NCBI GenBank assembly: GCA_003508835.1
Contig: PUFA01000557.1
Span: forward strand, 62,001 to 126,000
Length of the DNA stretch: 64,000 nucleotides
Reading direction: 5' to 3'
Source of the DNA: Eonycteris spelaea
Lineage: Eukaryota; Chordata; Mammalia; Chiroptera; Pteropodidae
Position 1 is the stretch's first letter. Each line of letters opens with the position of its first letter. Under the pieces are notes generated by a model. It searched no databases, had not been told where the DNA came from, and worked only from the letters and a program-made list of their open reading frames with translations. The position numbers were made by a program, and so were the translations under genes. Below are positions 47,640 through 58,775 of this stretch, piece after piece.

Positions 47640-47716
47640 ATGAATGAATGAATGAATGAATGAATAAATAAATAGATAGATAAATAGATAAGAAAAAATT
47701 TAAAATAAAAAGAAAA
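47451..47716 (+). mobile_element. Small 5'-truncated L1 with long AAAT tail, inside the long L1
   Basis: About 115 bp of an L1 3' end ('acagctgaaacttactggat', then 'tcattaaccaatgtcacc'), a type I associate with bat L1s, followed by a tail of AAAT repeats. Flanked by a perfect 12-bp duplication. Confidence 0.85.
47565..47716 (+). repeat. AAAT microsatellite (tail of the small L1)
   Basis: More than twenty AAAT units pass into AATG, then AAAT and GATA units. It gives long meaningless open frames on the minus strand. Confidence 0.95.
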
Positions 47717-47728
47717 AAGAATGCTCAC
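47717..47728 (+). repeat. Target-site duplication of the small L1, right copy
   Basis: aagaatgctcac, pairing with 47,439-47,450. Confidence 0.85.
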
Positions 47729-50524
47729 GGAACTTAGAGGGAGAATGAATGAACTCAATGAAGACTTCAACAGAGAGATAGTAAGCATAAAATAGGACAT
47801 GGAAACCATAATAAAGAAACAGACAGAAATGAAGAATATAATAACCGATATGAAGACTAGACTAGAAGGCTTCAACAGTAGATTGGATGAAGCAGAAAAT
47901 CAAATCAGTGAACTGGAAGATGAATAGCAGAAAACACCCAATTGGAACAGCAAAAAGAAAAAAGAATTTTAAAAAATGAGGATAGATTAAGAGACCTCTG
48001 AACAACATGAAGCATAACATTATCTGTATCATGAGAGTACCAGGAGACAAGAGAGAGCAAGGGATTAAGAATCTTTTGAAGAAAAAAAATGACTGAAAAC
48101 TTTCCTAACCTGGCAAAGGAATTAGACACACAAGTCCAGGAAGCACTAAGAGTCCCAAACAAGAGGGATTTAAATAGACCCACAACAAGACACATCATAA
48201 TTAAAATGCAAAGGTCAAAGACAAAAAGAGAGAATTTTAAAAACAGCAAGAGAAAGGAAGTTGGATACTTACAAGGGTACCCCCATAAGAATGTCTGCTG
48301 ACTTTTCAATGGAAACTTTGCAGGCTGGAAGGGACTGGCAAGAAATATTCAACGTTATGAAAAACAAGAATCTACAACCACAAATATTCTACCCAGCAAG
48401 GCTATCAAATAAAATGGAAGGTGAAATAAAGACCTTCCTAGACAGAAAAAGCTTAAGGAATTCATCACCAACAAGCCAGTATTACAAGGAATGTGAAAGA
48501 GACTTCTAGGGGAAAAAAAGGGGGGGAATAGATATGAATAATAAAAAAGCTATAACTATGCACCTATCAATAGTCACTATAATGTAAATGGATTAAATGC
48601 TCCAATCAAAAGACATAGGGTAGCTGAATGTATAAGAAAACAAGACCCATGCATATGCTGTCTATAAGAGTCCCACTTCAGATTAAATGACACACACAGA
48701 CTGAAAGTAAAGGAATGGAAAAAGATATTTCTCATAAATAAAATGAAAGAAAAGCGGGGTAGCAATACTTATATCAGACAAAATAGACTTTAAAACAAAG
48801 GCTATGATAAGAGTCAAAAAAGGGCATTACATAATGATAAAGGGATCGATTAATCAAGAGGACATAACCCTAGTAAACATATATGCACCCAACATAGGAG
48901 CACCTATATACATAAAGCAATTATTGACTGACATAAAAGGAGTGATCAACAGTAATAAACTCATAGTAGGAGACTCGAAACTCCATTGATACCAATGGGC
49001 AGATCTTCCAGGCAAAGAATCCACAAGGAAACAATGGGCCTAAAAGACACACTAGAACAGATGAATTTCACAGATATTTTCAGAGCATTTTACCCAAAGC
49101 AGCAAAATATACATTTTTCTCAAGTGCACATGGAACATTATCCAGGATAGACCACATGTTAGTACACAAATCAAGTCTCGATAAATTTAAGAAGATTGAA
49201 ATCATATCAACCATCTTCTGATCACAAATGTCTGAAACTAGATATCAACCATAAGAAAAAAAAAACTGGAAAATACACAAATACATACATGGAATAACAT
49301 AACATACTACTAAACAATGAATGGGTTGTTAATGAGATCAAGGAAGAAATCAAAGATACCTAGAGACAAATGAAAATGAAAACACGAATCTATGGGGCAC
49401 AATGAAAGCAGTCCTAAGAGAGAAATTCATGGCAATACAGGCCTACCTCAAGAAATAAGAAAAAAGTTCAAATAAACAATCTAACCTTATACTTAAAGGA
49501 ACTAGAAAAAGAATAGTAAACAAAGCCCAAAGTGAAGGAAGGAAATAATAAGATCAGAGTGGAAATAAATGAAATAGAATCTGGAAAAACAATACAAAAG
49601 ATTAATGAAACTAAGAGCTAGTTCTTTGAAAGGGCAAACAAAATTGACAGATCCTTAGCCAGACTGATCAAGGGAAAAGAGAGAGGACTCAAATAAATAA
49701 AATCAGAAAAAAGAAGAGAAGTAACTATGGACTCCACAGAAATACAAAGGATCATAAAAATACTATGAACAATTATATGCCAACAAATTGGACAATCTTG
49801 AAGAAATGGATACATTCCTGGAAACATACAATCTCCCAAGACTGAGTCAAGAAGAAAACAGAAAATCTGAACTAACCGATTAACCACCAACGAAATCGAA
49901 TCAGTAATCAAAAATCTCCCAAAAGACAAAAAAAATGCATAGGCAAATTTTACCAAACGTTCAAAGAATTAACATTTTTCTTCTCAAACTATTCCAAAAA
50001 ATTCAAGAAGAAGAAAGTCTCCCTAATTCTTTTTATAAGACCACCTTATCTTGATTCCTAAACCAGACAAAGACTCACATATGAAAACTATAGGCCAATA
50101 TCCCTTATGAATGTTGATACAAATACCCTCAACAAAATATTAGCAAACTGAATTCAGCAATACATTAAAAACATCAAAACATCATGATTGAGTTTAATTT
50201 ATTCCTGGGACGCATAGTTGGTACAATATCCTCAAATCAATTAATGCGACACCATATTAACAAACTGAAAGATAAAAAGCATTTTGACAAAATCAAGTAT
50301 CCATTTATGATAAAAACTCAGTAAAGTGGGAATAGAGAGAACATACATCAGCATAATAAAGGCCATATATTACAAACCTACAGCTTAACATCATAGTAGA
50401 GAAAGGCTAAAAGCATTTTCTTTAAGATCAGGAGCAAGACAAGGATGCCTACTTTCACCACTTCTGCTCAACATTGTGTTGGAAGTCCTAGCTTCAGTAA
50501 TCAGATAAGAAAGAGAAACAAAAG

Positions 50525-50851
50525 TGTTAGGTTCGCTGAAGGAGGAACACACAAGGCTGAAGGGTTCAGCAAGGTTTATTGTAGCAGAGTAATAGCTGGG
50601 CTGAGCCGAAGATGGCGTCAGCCCCAAATGCAAGGGAACCTGAAACTTATATGGGGCTTGAGGCAGGCTTTTTGGGTGGGAATATTTTGGACAGGCAAAT
50701 TGGCAGGGAAGGGAGAGAGTACAGTGAAATGGGAGGTGAACAAGTAGCATTGCCAACTCAGATGCAAGGTCTGGTTCCCACACAAAAGGTAAGGGAAGAG
50801 TTTGTTTTCCACACCATGGGGAGAAGGGATAGGGCCCTCCTGGACTTAACA
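50525..50851 (-). repeat. 3' LTR of the endogenous retrovirus
   Basis: 327 bp, TG...CA, homologous to 58,434-58,775 in the same orientation. Both share internal landmarks such as cctgaaacttatatggggct and the border tagggccctcctggac. Confidence 0.93.
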
Positions 50852-52760
50852 CTGCAACCTTTTTGTTTTATGGAATAGGGATGGCGACGGTCTTCTGTAG
50901 CTGCTTCCTGCCAAATAGGGGCGGTGGGATCTGTTGAAATGGGGTTCGGTAGTGGGTAGTAGACTGGAGTGTGGCATTAATTGGTAGGTTCTGCTGGCTT
51001 GTTAGTGTGGCATGGAGTGAAGTAGCATGACTTCTGCTATAGATTGGTTGGAAACACACGAAAATGGTCTTAGAGGAAGGAAGAAATCTGGTGCAGTATG
51101 CAAGGCCCAAAGGCCAAAATGAGAAAAATGAAGGTTAGAGGTCCTATGAAGGGTAAGAGATAGATAACCCAGTTGGTTTTTAGCCAGGTGTCCCAAGAAT
51201 TTGCTTGGCACTCTGTTATCTTATTGGCTTTGTCCTTTAGCTTTTAGCTGCATCTCTTACTAGTCCTGGTTGGTTAACATAAAACAACATTTTTCTTCTA
51301 GAAAGAGGCAGAGACCTTCTTTTTCAGCTGTCAGTAAATCTAGCCCCCGTCTGTTTCATAAAGTGACAGCTGCTAGGGAGTCAATTTGATCCTGTTTCCA
51401 ATTTGATACTTTTTGCAATCTCATTTAGGCTTTCTTGAAGATCATTGGACAATGCTCCAAAATAGGATAGAGTAGTAGCAAGTCTCTCTATGCCTATGCC
51501 TAGTTCAGTAGCGACCCCAGTATAACTAACAGTGGGATGACCTGAATAGCCCTTTTATGTTTTATATAGTGTGTGATGGGAATTGGTAAGGACTCGTTAT
51601 TGGGAACTAAAAACTATATTTGGAGAGAGATTGGCTAGAGTACAAATTCTAGTTCAGTTAGTGGGAAAGCAGAGATAAGTGCTAGTTCCACATAGAAAGA
51701 AGACCCCTTTGTCAGGTATACAAGTGGAAACATGTATGGAGAAAAATGAGTAAGAGAGTAGATTGTCCCAGTGCATCTTTTCTGAGGCTCGGAACTCCAG
51801 GCCATTAGAGTTGTAGCTACAGCAGCTCCAATCAAGGAGGATAGATGAGTAAGGGTATTAGTAGATCTGTGATGAAAGCGTTGGGGAACTGCAGAGGCAG
51901 TCGTAATCCAAGGAAAGAAGAGGGTGTATAGAATAGTTCTAAGAGGTTGCAAGGACTATAGGGTAACCTGTGAAGTGGATGGGTTATAGAAAGAGGCCAT
52001 TAACCTCTGGAGAGACTTGGTAGTCTATCCGTTGAGTCCAGTGTCTGTCAGATAGTGGGATTATGACTGATTACATAGATTGGAGGGTAAGTGTCCTACA
52101 GATATGTTGCTACTGGTTCTTGAGAAACAAAGGGAGTCTTGAAAATTAAAGGGGATATGAAGGGTAGTGGGTCCTATTACTGGCATGGAGGGATGTGCTC
52201 CCTTTGCAAGGTTTTGGGTATAGATGTGAAAGAGATTAGAAGCTTGATTAGCCTGTGCTGTGGAGTAACCTCCAGGAGAGTATCTGTCCTTTCAAGGAAA
52301 ATGGAGCCATTTTCTTTTCAATATGAAAAGGTCATTTGTACGTGGTCCCATTTGGTGAGGGGGATGGGGAGGGCAGAATATGCTGAGGAAGAGAGGTAAA
52401 GGCAGAGCCAGCAGTCCTTGGCTAATGTAGGGTTGGACTTATTGAGGAGAGAATGGGTGACTGCTCAAAATGAGTGGTAGTGAGGAAGCTCTGCAGGAAA
52501 GCAAAGAGGAAGTAGGTGATTGGTGGGAAATATAAGTAACTAAAATTAATAGAGTGGAAATGGGAGGTGTTCTTGATCTACATAATGAAGAACCTTGCTC
52601 AATGGGTCTACCAGGTGAGTGATACAGGTCCATGACAAATCAAAGTGTCCCTGTAAAAGTTAATCCCATAAAAAAGTTAAAATCTCGATACGGAGAGGAA
52701 GGAGAGACTGCGCTAAGGCTAAAAGAATTTGTTGGGATAGTGGTGTTGTCTTTTCTAGAA
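50852..52760 (-). pseudogene. env: Retroviral env remnant
   Basis: Read on the minus strand between pol and the 3' LTR. The surface subunit shows a CWLC (CXXC) motif at 52,402-52,413. The transmembrane subunit shows a CX6CC motif at 51,284-51,310, just after a segment related to the conserved immunosuppressive-type region of class I envelopes. This pair of motifs marks a gamma-type envelope with disulphide-linked subunits. The frame is broken by many stops and shifts, and no signal peptide or full-length frame remains. Borders are approximate. Confidence 0.75.
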
Positions 52761-55700
52761 GAAAGAGAGAGCCTGAACCTGAACAGAAGGGACTAATTTG
52801 CCCTCTTCTTCAGGAATGTGGATTAGCTGAAGCTTTGTATGTCCAATGCAATAGCTGTGGTATTTTGGGGTATCCAGCCATACTTTGTCCCTTGGTGAAC
52901 TATTGGAGACTTGTTTTAGCCTGGAAAGATAGAACCAGTTTGGATGTCCAGTAATCTGAGCAACAGTTGGGGTGGTTAAAAGTACCTGGTAAGGGCCTTG
53001 CCATCTAGGTTTAAGAGTATCTGAGTGGAGATTCTTAAGTAGGACCCAATCACCAGAAATTACAGCAGCAGATGGAAGATCTCCTGTGAATGGCTTTGGC
53101 AGTACTTGGTCTGCATGTTCTCTTAGTATTTGTCCAACTAGATTTAGTATGGGTATGTAATCTCTAAGGGGGATGTTGTGGTTGGGAAGTTCCCTAGAAG
53201 GAAAGGTCTTTCATACATGAGTTCAAAGGCACTGAAAAAAGAGGGGGCTCTAGAGGAGGTCCTAATGCACATGAAGGCAAGAGTTCCTTAATCTCTAGAC
53301 TAAGCTTAATTAACTGGGTTTTTATTAAAGAGTTAGCTTTTTCAACTTTTCCTGAGGACTGAGGTTGATAAGGAGTGTGTAGGTTGCATTGCATACCTAA
53401 GGTGAAGTTGATTTCCTATGTTATTTGAGATATGAAGGCTGGGTCATTATCTGACTATAATAATACAGTAATCCAAAGTGAGCATAATGTCTTTGAGCAG
53501 TGCCTGGGTCACTTCAGCAGACTTCTCAAAGGTGATGGGGAAAATCTCAACCCATCCAGAGAAGGTATCTATAAGGGTTAGTAAATATCAGGCTTTTCTG
53601 ATGCAAACATGTGTGTAAAGTCAATTTGCCAATCCTTTCCAGGGATGCTTCCCTTAGCCTGTTGAGTGGGAAAGGAAGGAGGGTGTATATACCCTTGGGG
53701 AGAGACTGTGGAGAAGATAGAAGAATTTTTCATAATATCTCGAAGGAGAGCATTAAAGTTATTTCAGGTAATGAGAGGTTTAAGTTGTAAAAGCAGTTTA
53801 AAACCAATGTGTAAGGAGTTAAGAATATCTTGCATGGTATTTTGAGCTTGGCCCTGTGGTAAAATACACTTTCCTTGTATCTTTAGTCAAGGGTCTTCCT
53901 TATCCGCTCCAAGCCTGAGGAGAGAATGATACTCTTTAAGAAAGTACTGTGGCATCAAATGAGGAATACTAAGAGTTGAGAAGAAGGGGGTGGTTGCTGC
54001 ATTGCCCTTCTGACCTCTATATCTGCCTTATCATTGTCCTGTATGATGGGGTCATTTCCTGCCTGGTGTCCCTCACAGTGAACTACTGCTGCTGCTTGGG
54101 AAGACAACCAGCCTGAAGAAGTTTAAGAATTAAGGAGGCTTTGGTGATAGGAGAGCCTTTTGCAGTGAGAAATCCTCTTTCTTCCCAAGTTGAGGCATGG
54201 AAATGGAGAATATGGAAAGCATATTTGGAATCTGTATAGATGTTAACCTCTGGTCCAGATGCTAAGGTTAACGCTCTGGTGAGGACAATTAATTCTGCCT
54301 TTTGAGAGGTAGTCCCTACAGGGAAAGGGACTAGATTCTATGACCTCTATGAGAGAGACTATTGCATAGCCTGCCAACATTTTCCTATCCTGGGAGAAAG
54401 AATTACCATCAATAAACCAAGTGTGTAAGGCATTGGGTAAAGAAGTATGTTATATTTGGGAAATAGTGAGTCTTAAGGTTGAGGATTTCTATACAAGAGT
54501 ATGAAATCTTTTTGTTGAGGATGGGTATAAGAGTTGCAGGATTGAATGGAGGGCATTTGGCTAGGTAATGAGGGGAGATTCAATAAAAATTATCTAAAAA
54601 GTTTGTATTCTAGAGGGAGGGAAATTTTGGGTAGCTTTGTGTGTTTTGAGGTCAGAGATGTTATGTGAAGAATAAACCATGATGAGTTGTCTGAATGTGA
54701 GGTTTTTACTTTCAAGAGTTAGAAGGGTGGCCACTATCAGGGCTCTTAGGCAGGCTGGTCAACCCCTGACTGTAGTGTCTAATTGTTTTGATAGATAGAC
54801 AATTACCCAAGTGTCAGGTCCCTGGACTTGTCCTAAGAGTCCAAGTGCTATTTCTTCTTCCTTTTCCATAGTGTAAAGTGTAAAATGTTTGGAGATGTTG
54901 GGAAGGGAAAGAGCTGGGGCCGATATAAAAGCCTGCTGTAACTTCTAGAAGTAAGGACTAATATTGATGGTAGGATCTAGTGGTTCAGTCAGAGGACCTT
55001 TAGAGGCCAGGCATAATGAGTGAGCTAGAATGATGAAGTTAGGGACCCAAATACGAATAAACTCTGCTAAACCAAGGAAAGATAGGAGCTCTTGTTTTGA
55101 GGTGGGAGGTAAGAGGGAGGCAATGAGGTCTTTTCTCTCTAAGCAATGGCACGATGTTGTGGGGTAACAGAGAAACCGAGATAAATGACTTAAGAGGAAG
55201 AAAGTTGGGCCTTCTTGGGTGAGATCTGATACATGTTTTTAGCCAAATGATTTAGGAGAATAGCTGTGTGTTTATAAGAGAGAGAATAAGACCAGCTCCA
55301 GAGGAGATCATCTACATATTGGAGAATAATGCTGGGATGGAGATCTAGTTTTGTTAGATCTGATGCTAAGGCTTGTCCAAAGAGGTAAGGACTATTCCAG
55401 AAACCTTGGGGAAGGACAGTCCAGGTAAGTTGTTGGGACTGATGGGGGACAGGATATATCCAGGTAAAAGCAAAGAGATTTTGGGAATCTAGTTGTAGAG
55501 GAATGGTGAAGAATGCATCTTTAAGGTCAATTACAGTGAAATGGAAAGTGTCTGGGGGAATAAGGGATAAGAGGGTTGTAGGGGTTGGGTACTACCAGGT
55601 GGGTTGGGAGAACTGCCTAGTTTATAATGTAGAGGTCTTGGACCAAGCAATATGAACCATCTGGCTTCTTGAAAGGCAGGATTGGGGTGCTGAATGGGGA

Positions 55701-55900
55701 GGAGTGGGTCTCAGGAGGTTTCGGATTAGAAGGCATTGTATAATGGGTTGGCAGCCTCGTCTGCTTTCTAAGGTTAAGGGGTATTGGGGTTGACATGGGT
55801 ATATTGAAGAGTCTTTCGGTTTTATGTGAATAGGAGAGTGGGGTTGCACTGTGGAAGGGGTGAAGTTATCCCAGACCTTGGGTATGACTAGAGAACTTGG
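52761..55900 (-). pseudogene. pol: Retroviral pol remnant (reverse transcriptase, RNase H, integrase)
   Basis: On the minus strand the reverse-transcriptase N-terminal region is at about 55,620-55,850, and its catalytic YVDD motif at 55,307-55,318. RNase H would follow to about 54.0 kb. The integrase core is near 53,194-53,400 and shows PYxPQSSGKVE, which includes the catalytic glutamate. The order is that of a retroviral pol. Frames are interrupted repeatedly, so no polyprotein is made. Domain borders are estimates. Confidence 0.8.
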
Positions 55901-55999
55901 GAAGGGAAATTTATCCGGTTCAGATTTAGTGAGAAGAAGAAGGAGGGATGGGTCTAAATTAAAGGTGAGAGAAAGAAGAGTAAAGGAGGCTCTGAATGT

Positions 56000-56284
56000 T
56001 TATAAAATGTCTCTACCAAGGATTGGGGTTGGGCACTTAGGAGGGACTAGGAACAAGTGACTGAAAGGTATTCCAAGTAAAAGACAATTTAAGGAGGGTG
56101 TGGCTAAAGGGTTGGAGATTAGACCATCAACCCCCACAATGGAGACTTGAGAAGGGCAGGTAGGACCTTCAAATTCTGGTAAGGCTGAGTAAGTGGCCTC
56201 CATATCAATAAGAAAAGAGACTGACTTACCTGCAACTAGCAGAGTTACCCTTGACTCCAAAGGAGTGATAGGCATGCGGGCCAC
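56000..56284 (-). pseudogene. pro: Retroviral protease remnant
   Basis: A 94-codon open stretch on the minus strand with retroviral aspartic protease features: hydrophobic residues before the active site and a GRDIL-type segment near the end. The active-site triplet usually DTG reads DME here, so the catalytic motif is altered as well as the frame limited. It lies between the zinc knuckles and reverse transcriptase, as expected. Confidence 0.75.
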
Positions 56285-56299
56285 AAGGCCCAGGCACCC

Positions 56300-58090
56300 T
56301 CAGTCTTCACTGGCAAGGCCGAGAAGGCTGGGCAGGCTGAGGTCCAGTTCCAACTTTTTGGAAGGAAGAGATGTGACCCTCCCTTGAAGGGGGTAGGTCA
56401 CAGTCGACTTTCCAGTGACCTTTCTTGCTGCAGTGTGGAGGACAAGACCCTGGAGGAGGAGGATTAAGGCAACCTTTGGCCCAGTGTCCCTCCTTGCCAC
56501 ACTTAAAGCAGGGGCCAGGAGGAGCCTTGAGGGTTCTGCTCTTAGAAATTTGCTTATTTCTGTGGGAGCCCTAGATAGCTGCTGCCAGCATCTGACATTT
56601 GGCCTGATCCTTTTTAATTGTTTATTTTTTTGTTTTCTCATCTCTATTATTGAAAACTTTAAAGGCAGCATTTAAGAGGTTTCTTTGTCAGGTTTGAAGG
56701 CCATCTTCCAGCCTCTGTAATTTGTGTCTAATGTCAGGAGCTGATTGAGAAATGAAATGAGTATGTAGGAATAAGAAGCCTTCCACTGAGGAAGGGTCTA
56801 ATTTAGTGTATTTTTGGAGAGCCTCCATTAGGTGAGACAAAAAAAAAAGGAGGGATTTTCATTTGGACCTTGGCTGATCTCTTTGAGTTTTTCATAGTTA
56901 ACTGCCTGTGTGTCGCTTTTTGAAGCCGTGCTATCAAGCAAGTTACCATATGATTTCAGTGTTGGTGGCCTGGGGAATCTCTGATAGTTCCAATTGGGAT
57001 CTTGTCTGGGATGGACTGTTGATTATCTTGCTGGTAGAAGATATCAGCCTGACCCTGAGCGGTTAGCCAGACTCTCTCTTTTTCTTCTGTGGAAAGAGTG
57101 GAGGAAAGGGTTATGTGGAGGTCATGCCAGATAAGGTCATAGGATTGAGATAGACATTCAAATTCCTTGACATAAGTGGTGGGGTCAGTGGAGAAGGACT
57201 CTAACTTTTTCTCAATTTGAGATTGGCTAGAGAGAAAGGGAAATTAATGTGGACAATACCCTCTGATACCTTGGCTCCTGCAACTTCCCTTAAAGGAAAA
57301 ACAATAGCAGGCTTTTGGGAGCGTGTCTGAGAATGTGTGTGAGGTGGGGAGAAGGATGGTTCTGAGAGATCTGAGCTGGATTCATCCAGAGCTGAAAGGT
57401 TAAAGGAAGAGGAAGTAGGGGAGTTGAGAGCCAAGGGTTTGAGGAGAGAGGTAGTGGAAGAGTTGTCTGGGAAGTAAACTGAAAGAGGAGCTTGTAGGGG
57501 TGAGGCTTAGGGGGTGGTGGTCCTTGGTGAGTGGGATCGAAAGAGGAAATGTCAGTTTCAGAGTTAAAGGAAGTGGACTGGAGTGAGGAAATAAAATGTG
57601 ATAAGTAGAGTAGGATTTACAAAGAGAGGGTCTGGAGAGGAGAGTAAAGAAGGCCTGGACATAGGGAACTTCAGACCACTTTCCATTGTGGTGACAGAAG
57701 TTTTCAAGGTCTTTCAATATGTTGTGTATAATCAAAGGTGCTATTCTCAGGACATTGAGATCTGTTATCCAATTTATATTGTGGCCAAGCAGTGTTACAA
57801 TAGGAAATGAGACACTTGGGTCTGATATCACCCTGAGGCCGAGGTTGTCTAGGTTCCTTAAAAGGAAGCCAAGGGGGTGGTTTTGGAGGGTGTATAGGGT
57901 GTGTTTTCCATGATGAAGAGGATGAGAATGACAGGGAAAATGAGGAGAGCAAGTGGCAAACCACAAGGGAGGGAGCAGCTATTTGGGTGGGCATCCCCAC
58001 TGACAAAAAGTCCATCTGATAGAGCAGATGAATGAATCCTTTCTGAGCCATGTGTCTCCAGTTCAGAAAGACCTGAGGCAAGGTGGCCGA
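56300..58090 (-). pseudogene. gag: Retroviral gag remnant
   Basis: Minus-strand gag with a matrix-like part (about 57.6-58.0 kb), a proline-rich stretch, capsid-like sequence (about 56.7-57.1 kb) and nucleocapsid (about 56,375-56,520). The nucleocapsid has one CX2CX4HX4C knuckle and a second in which the first cysteine pair is spaced by three residues instead of two. The reading frame is split into several pieces. Confidence 0.75.
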
Positions 58091-58413
58091 GGGTCTCCTG
58101 ACCTAGTGCTAGGATTTGTCAGAGAATGAGAGAGATAGAAAACTAGAGAAAAGGTGGATAACCATGCACCCAAAAATTAAGTGACCGATGTGGACTGGCG
58201 GTCAGCAATGAAAAGGTGAATCTCCAGGTTTGGGCTCCTCCGTGGCTGGATTTGAGGAGGATTTGGGAGGTTAGGGTTAAACCCCTTAGAGCTGGAGGAA
58301 AAGGTGGGATCCAGAGGTTAGCCTGGGCGAGCTACAGCAGCCCACTGCTCTCTGGGTCGCAAACCAATAATCTGGTGGCTCAGAGGAGTGACCACTGAAC
58401 CTGCAGCAAACCC

Positions 58414-58431
58414 TCCTGGGTTTTGGCACCA
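58414..58431 (-). other. Primer-binding site, tRNA-Phe type
   Basis: Two bases inside the 5' LTR, the minus strand reads TGGTGCCAAAACCCAGGA. It pairs with the 3' end of tRNA-Phe with about two mismatches, and worse with the Pro, Lys or Arg sequences. Confidence 0.75.
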
Positions 58432-58433
58432 GA

Positions 58434-58775
58434 TGTTAAGTTTGCTGAAGGAGGAATGCACAGGCTAAAGGGGTTAAGCAAGATTTACTGTAGCACAGTG
58501 AGTGCCAAACTGAGCCAAAGATGGCATCAGCCTGAATGTGAGGGGACCTGAAACTTATATGGGGCTTGAGGTGGGCTTTTTTGGTGGGAATATTTTTGGT
58601 GAGTAAATTGGTGGGGAAGGGAAGAGAGTCTGGTGAAATGGGAGGTGAGCATGTAGCGTTGCCAGCACGAATGCAAGGTCCGGATCACACACAAAAGGTA
58701 AGGGAGGAGTCTGATTCTTACCTTTTGTACGGGCGGGTGGGAGGAGGTAGGGATAGGGCCCTCCTGGACCTAACA
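58434..58775 (-). repeat. 5' LTR of the endogenous retrovirus
   Basis: 342 bp, TG...CA, followed on its inner side by the primer-binding site. Homologous to 50,525-50,851. Confidence 0.93.

Larger units (their letters stand above)
44609..50524 (+). mobile_element. Long L1 retrotransposon, 5' segment
   Basis: A GC-richer 5' UTR runs from 44,609 to about 47.2 kb and contains tandem units of 323 bp. ORF1-like sequence spans about 47.3-48.5 kb, interrupted by a small truncated L1. ORF2 starts at about 48.54 kb with an endonuclease-like region, including the segment LVNIYAPNIGAPIYIKQLL near 48.87 kb. It breaks off within the reverse transcriptase at 50,524, where an antisense endogenous retrovirus is inserted. 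All frames carry stops, so it cannot move. Without its insertions the L1 is about 7.7 kb, long for an L1 because of the repeated 5' UTR. Confidence 0.92.
50525..58775 (-). mobile_element. Complete but decayed class I (gamma-like) endogenous retrovirus, antisense
   Basis: An 8.25-kb provirus read on the minus strand: 5' LTR (58,434-58,775), primer-binding site, gag, protease, polymerase, env and 3' LTR (50,525-50,851). The flanks are aaaag (50,520-50,524) and aacag (58,776-58,780), a 5-bp duplication with one change. Two zinc knuckles in gag, an env with both CXXC and CX6CC motifs, and a primer site for tRNA-Phe all point to a class I element near the HERV-F type. The LTRs differ at roughly 15% of sites by eye, so the insertion is old. 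Every gene is broken by stops and frameshifts; no intact protein is predicted. It sits in the reverse-transcriptase region of an L1. Confidence 0.92.

Noticed and set aside
47565..47690. CRISPR-like array
   Set aside because: Simple tetranucleotide microsatellite without spacers.
47534..47875. Minus-strand frame with a long repeated Leu/Ile/Phe/Tyr run
   Set aside because: It is the AAAT tail of the small L1 read in reverse.
48804..48989. Separate small gene
   Set aside because: It is the endonuclease part of L1 ORF2, cut by stops on both sides.
50391..50852. Minus-strand open frame of 153 codons
   Set aside because: It crosses the border of the retroviral 3' LTR into antisense L1, so it is a chance frame.
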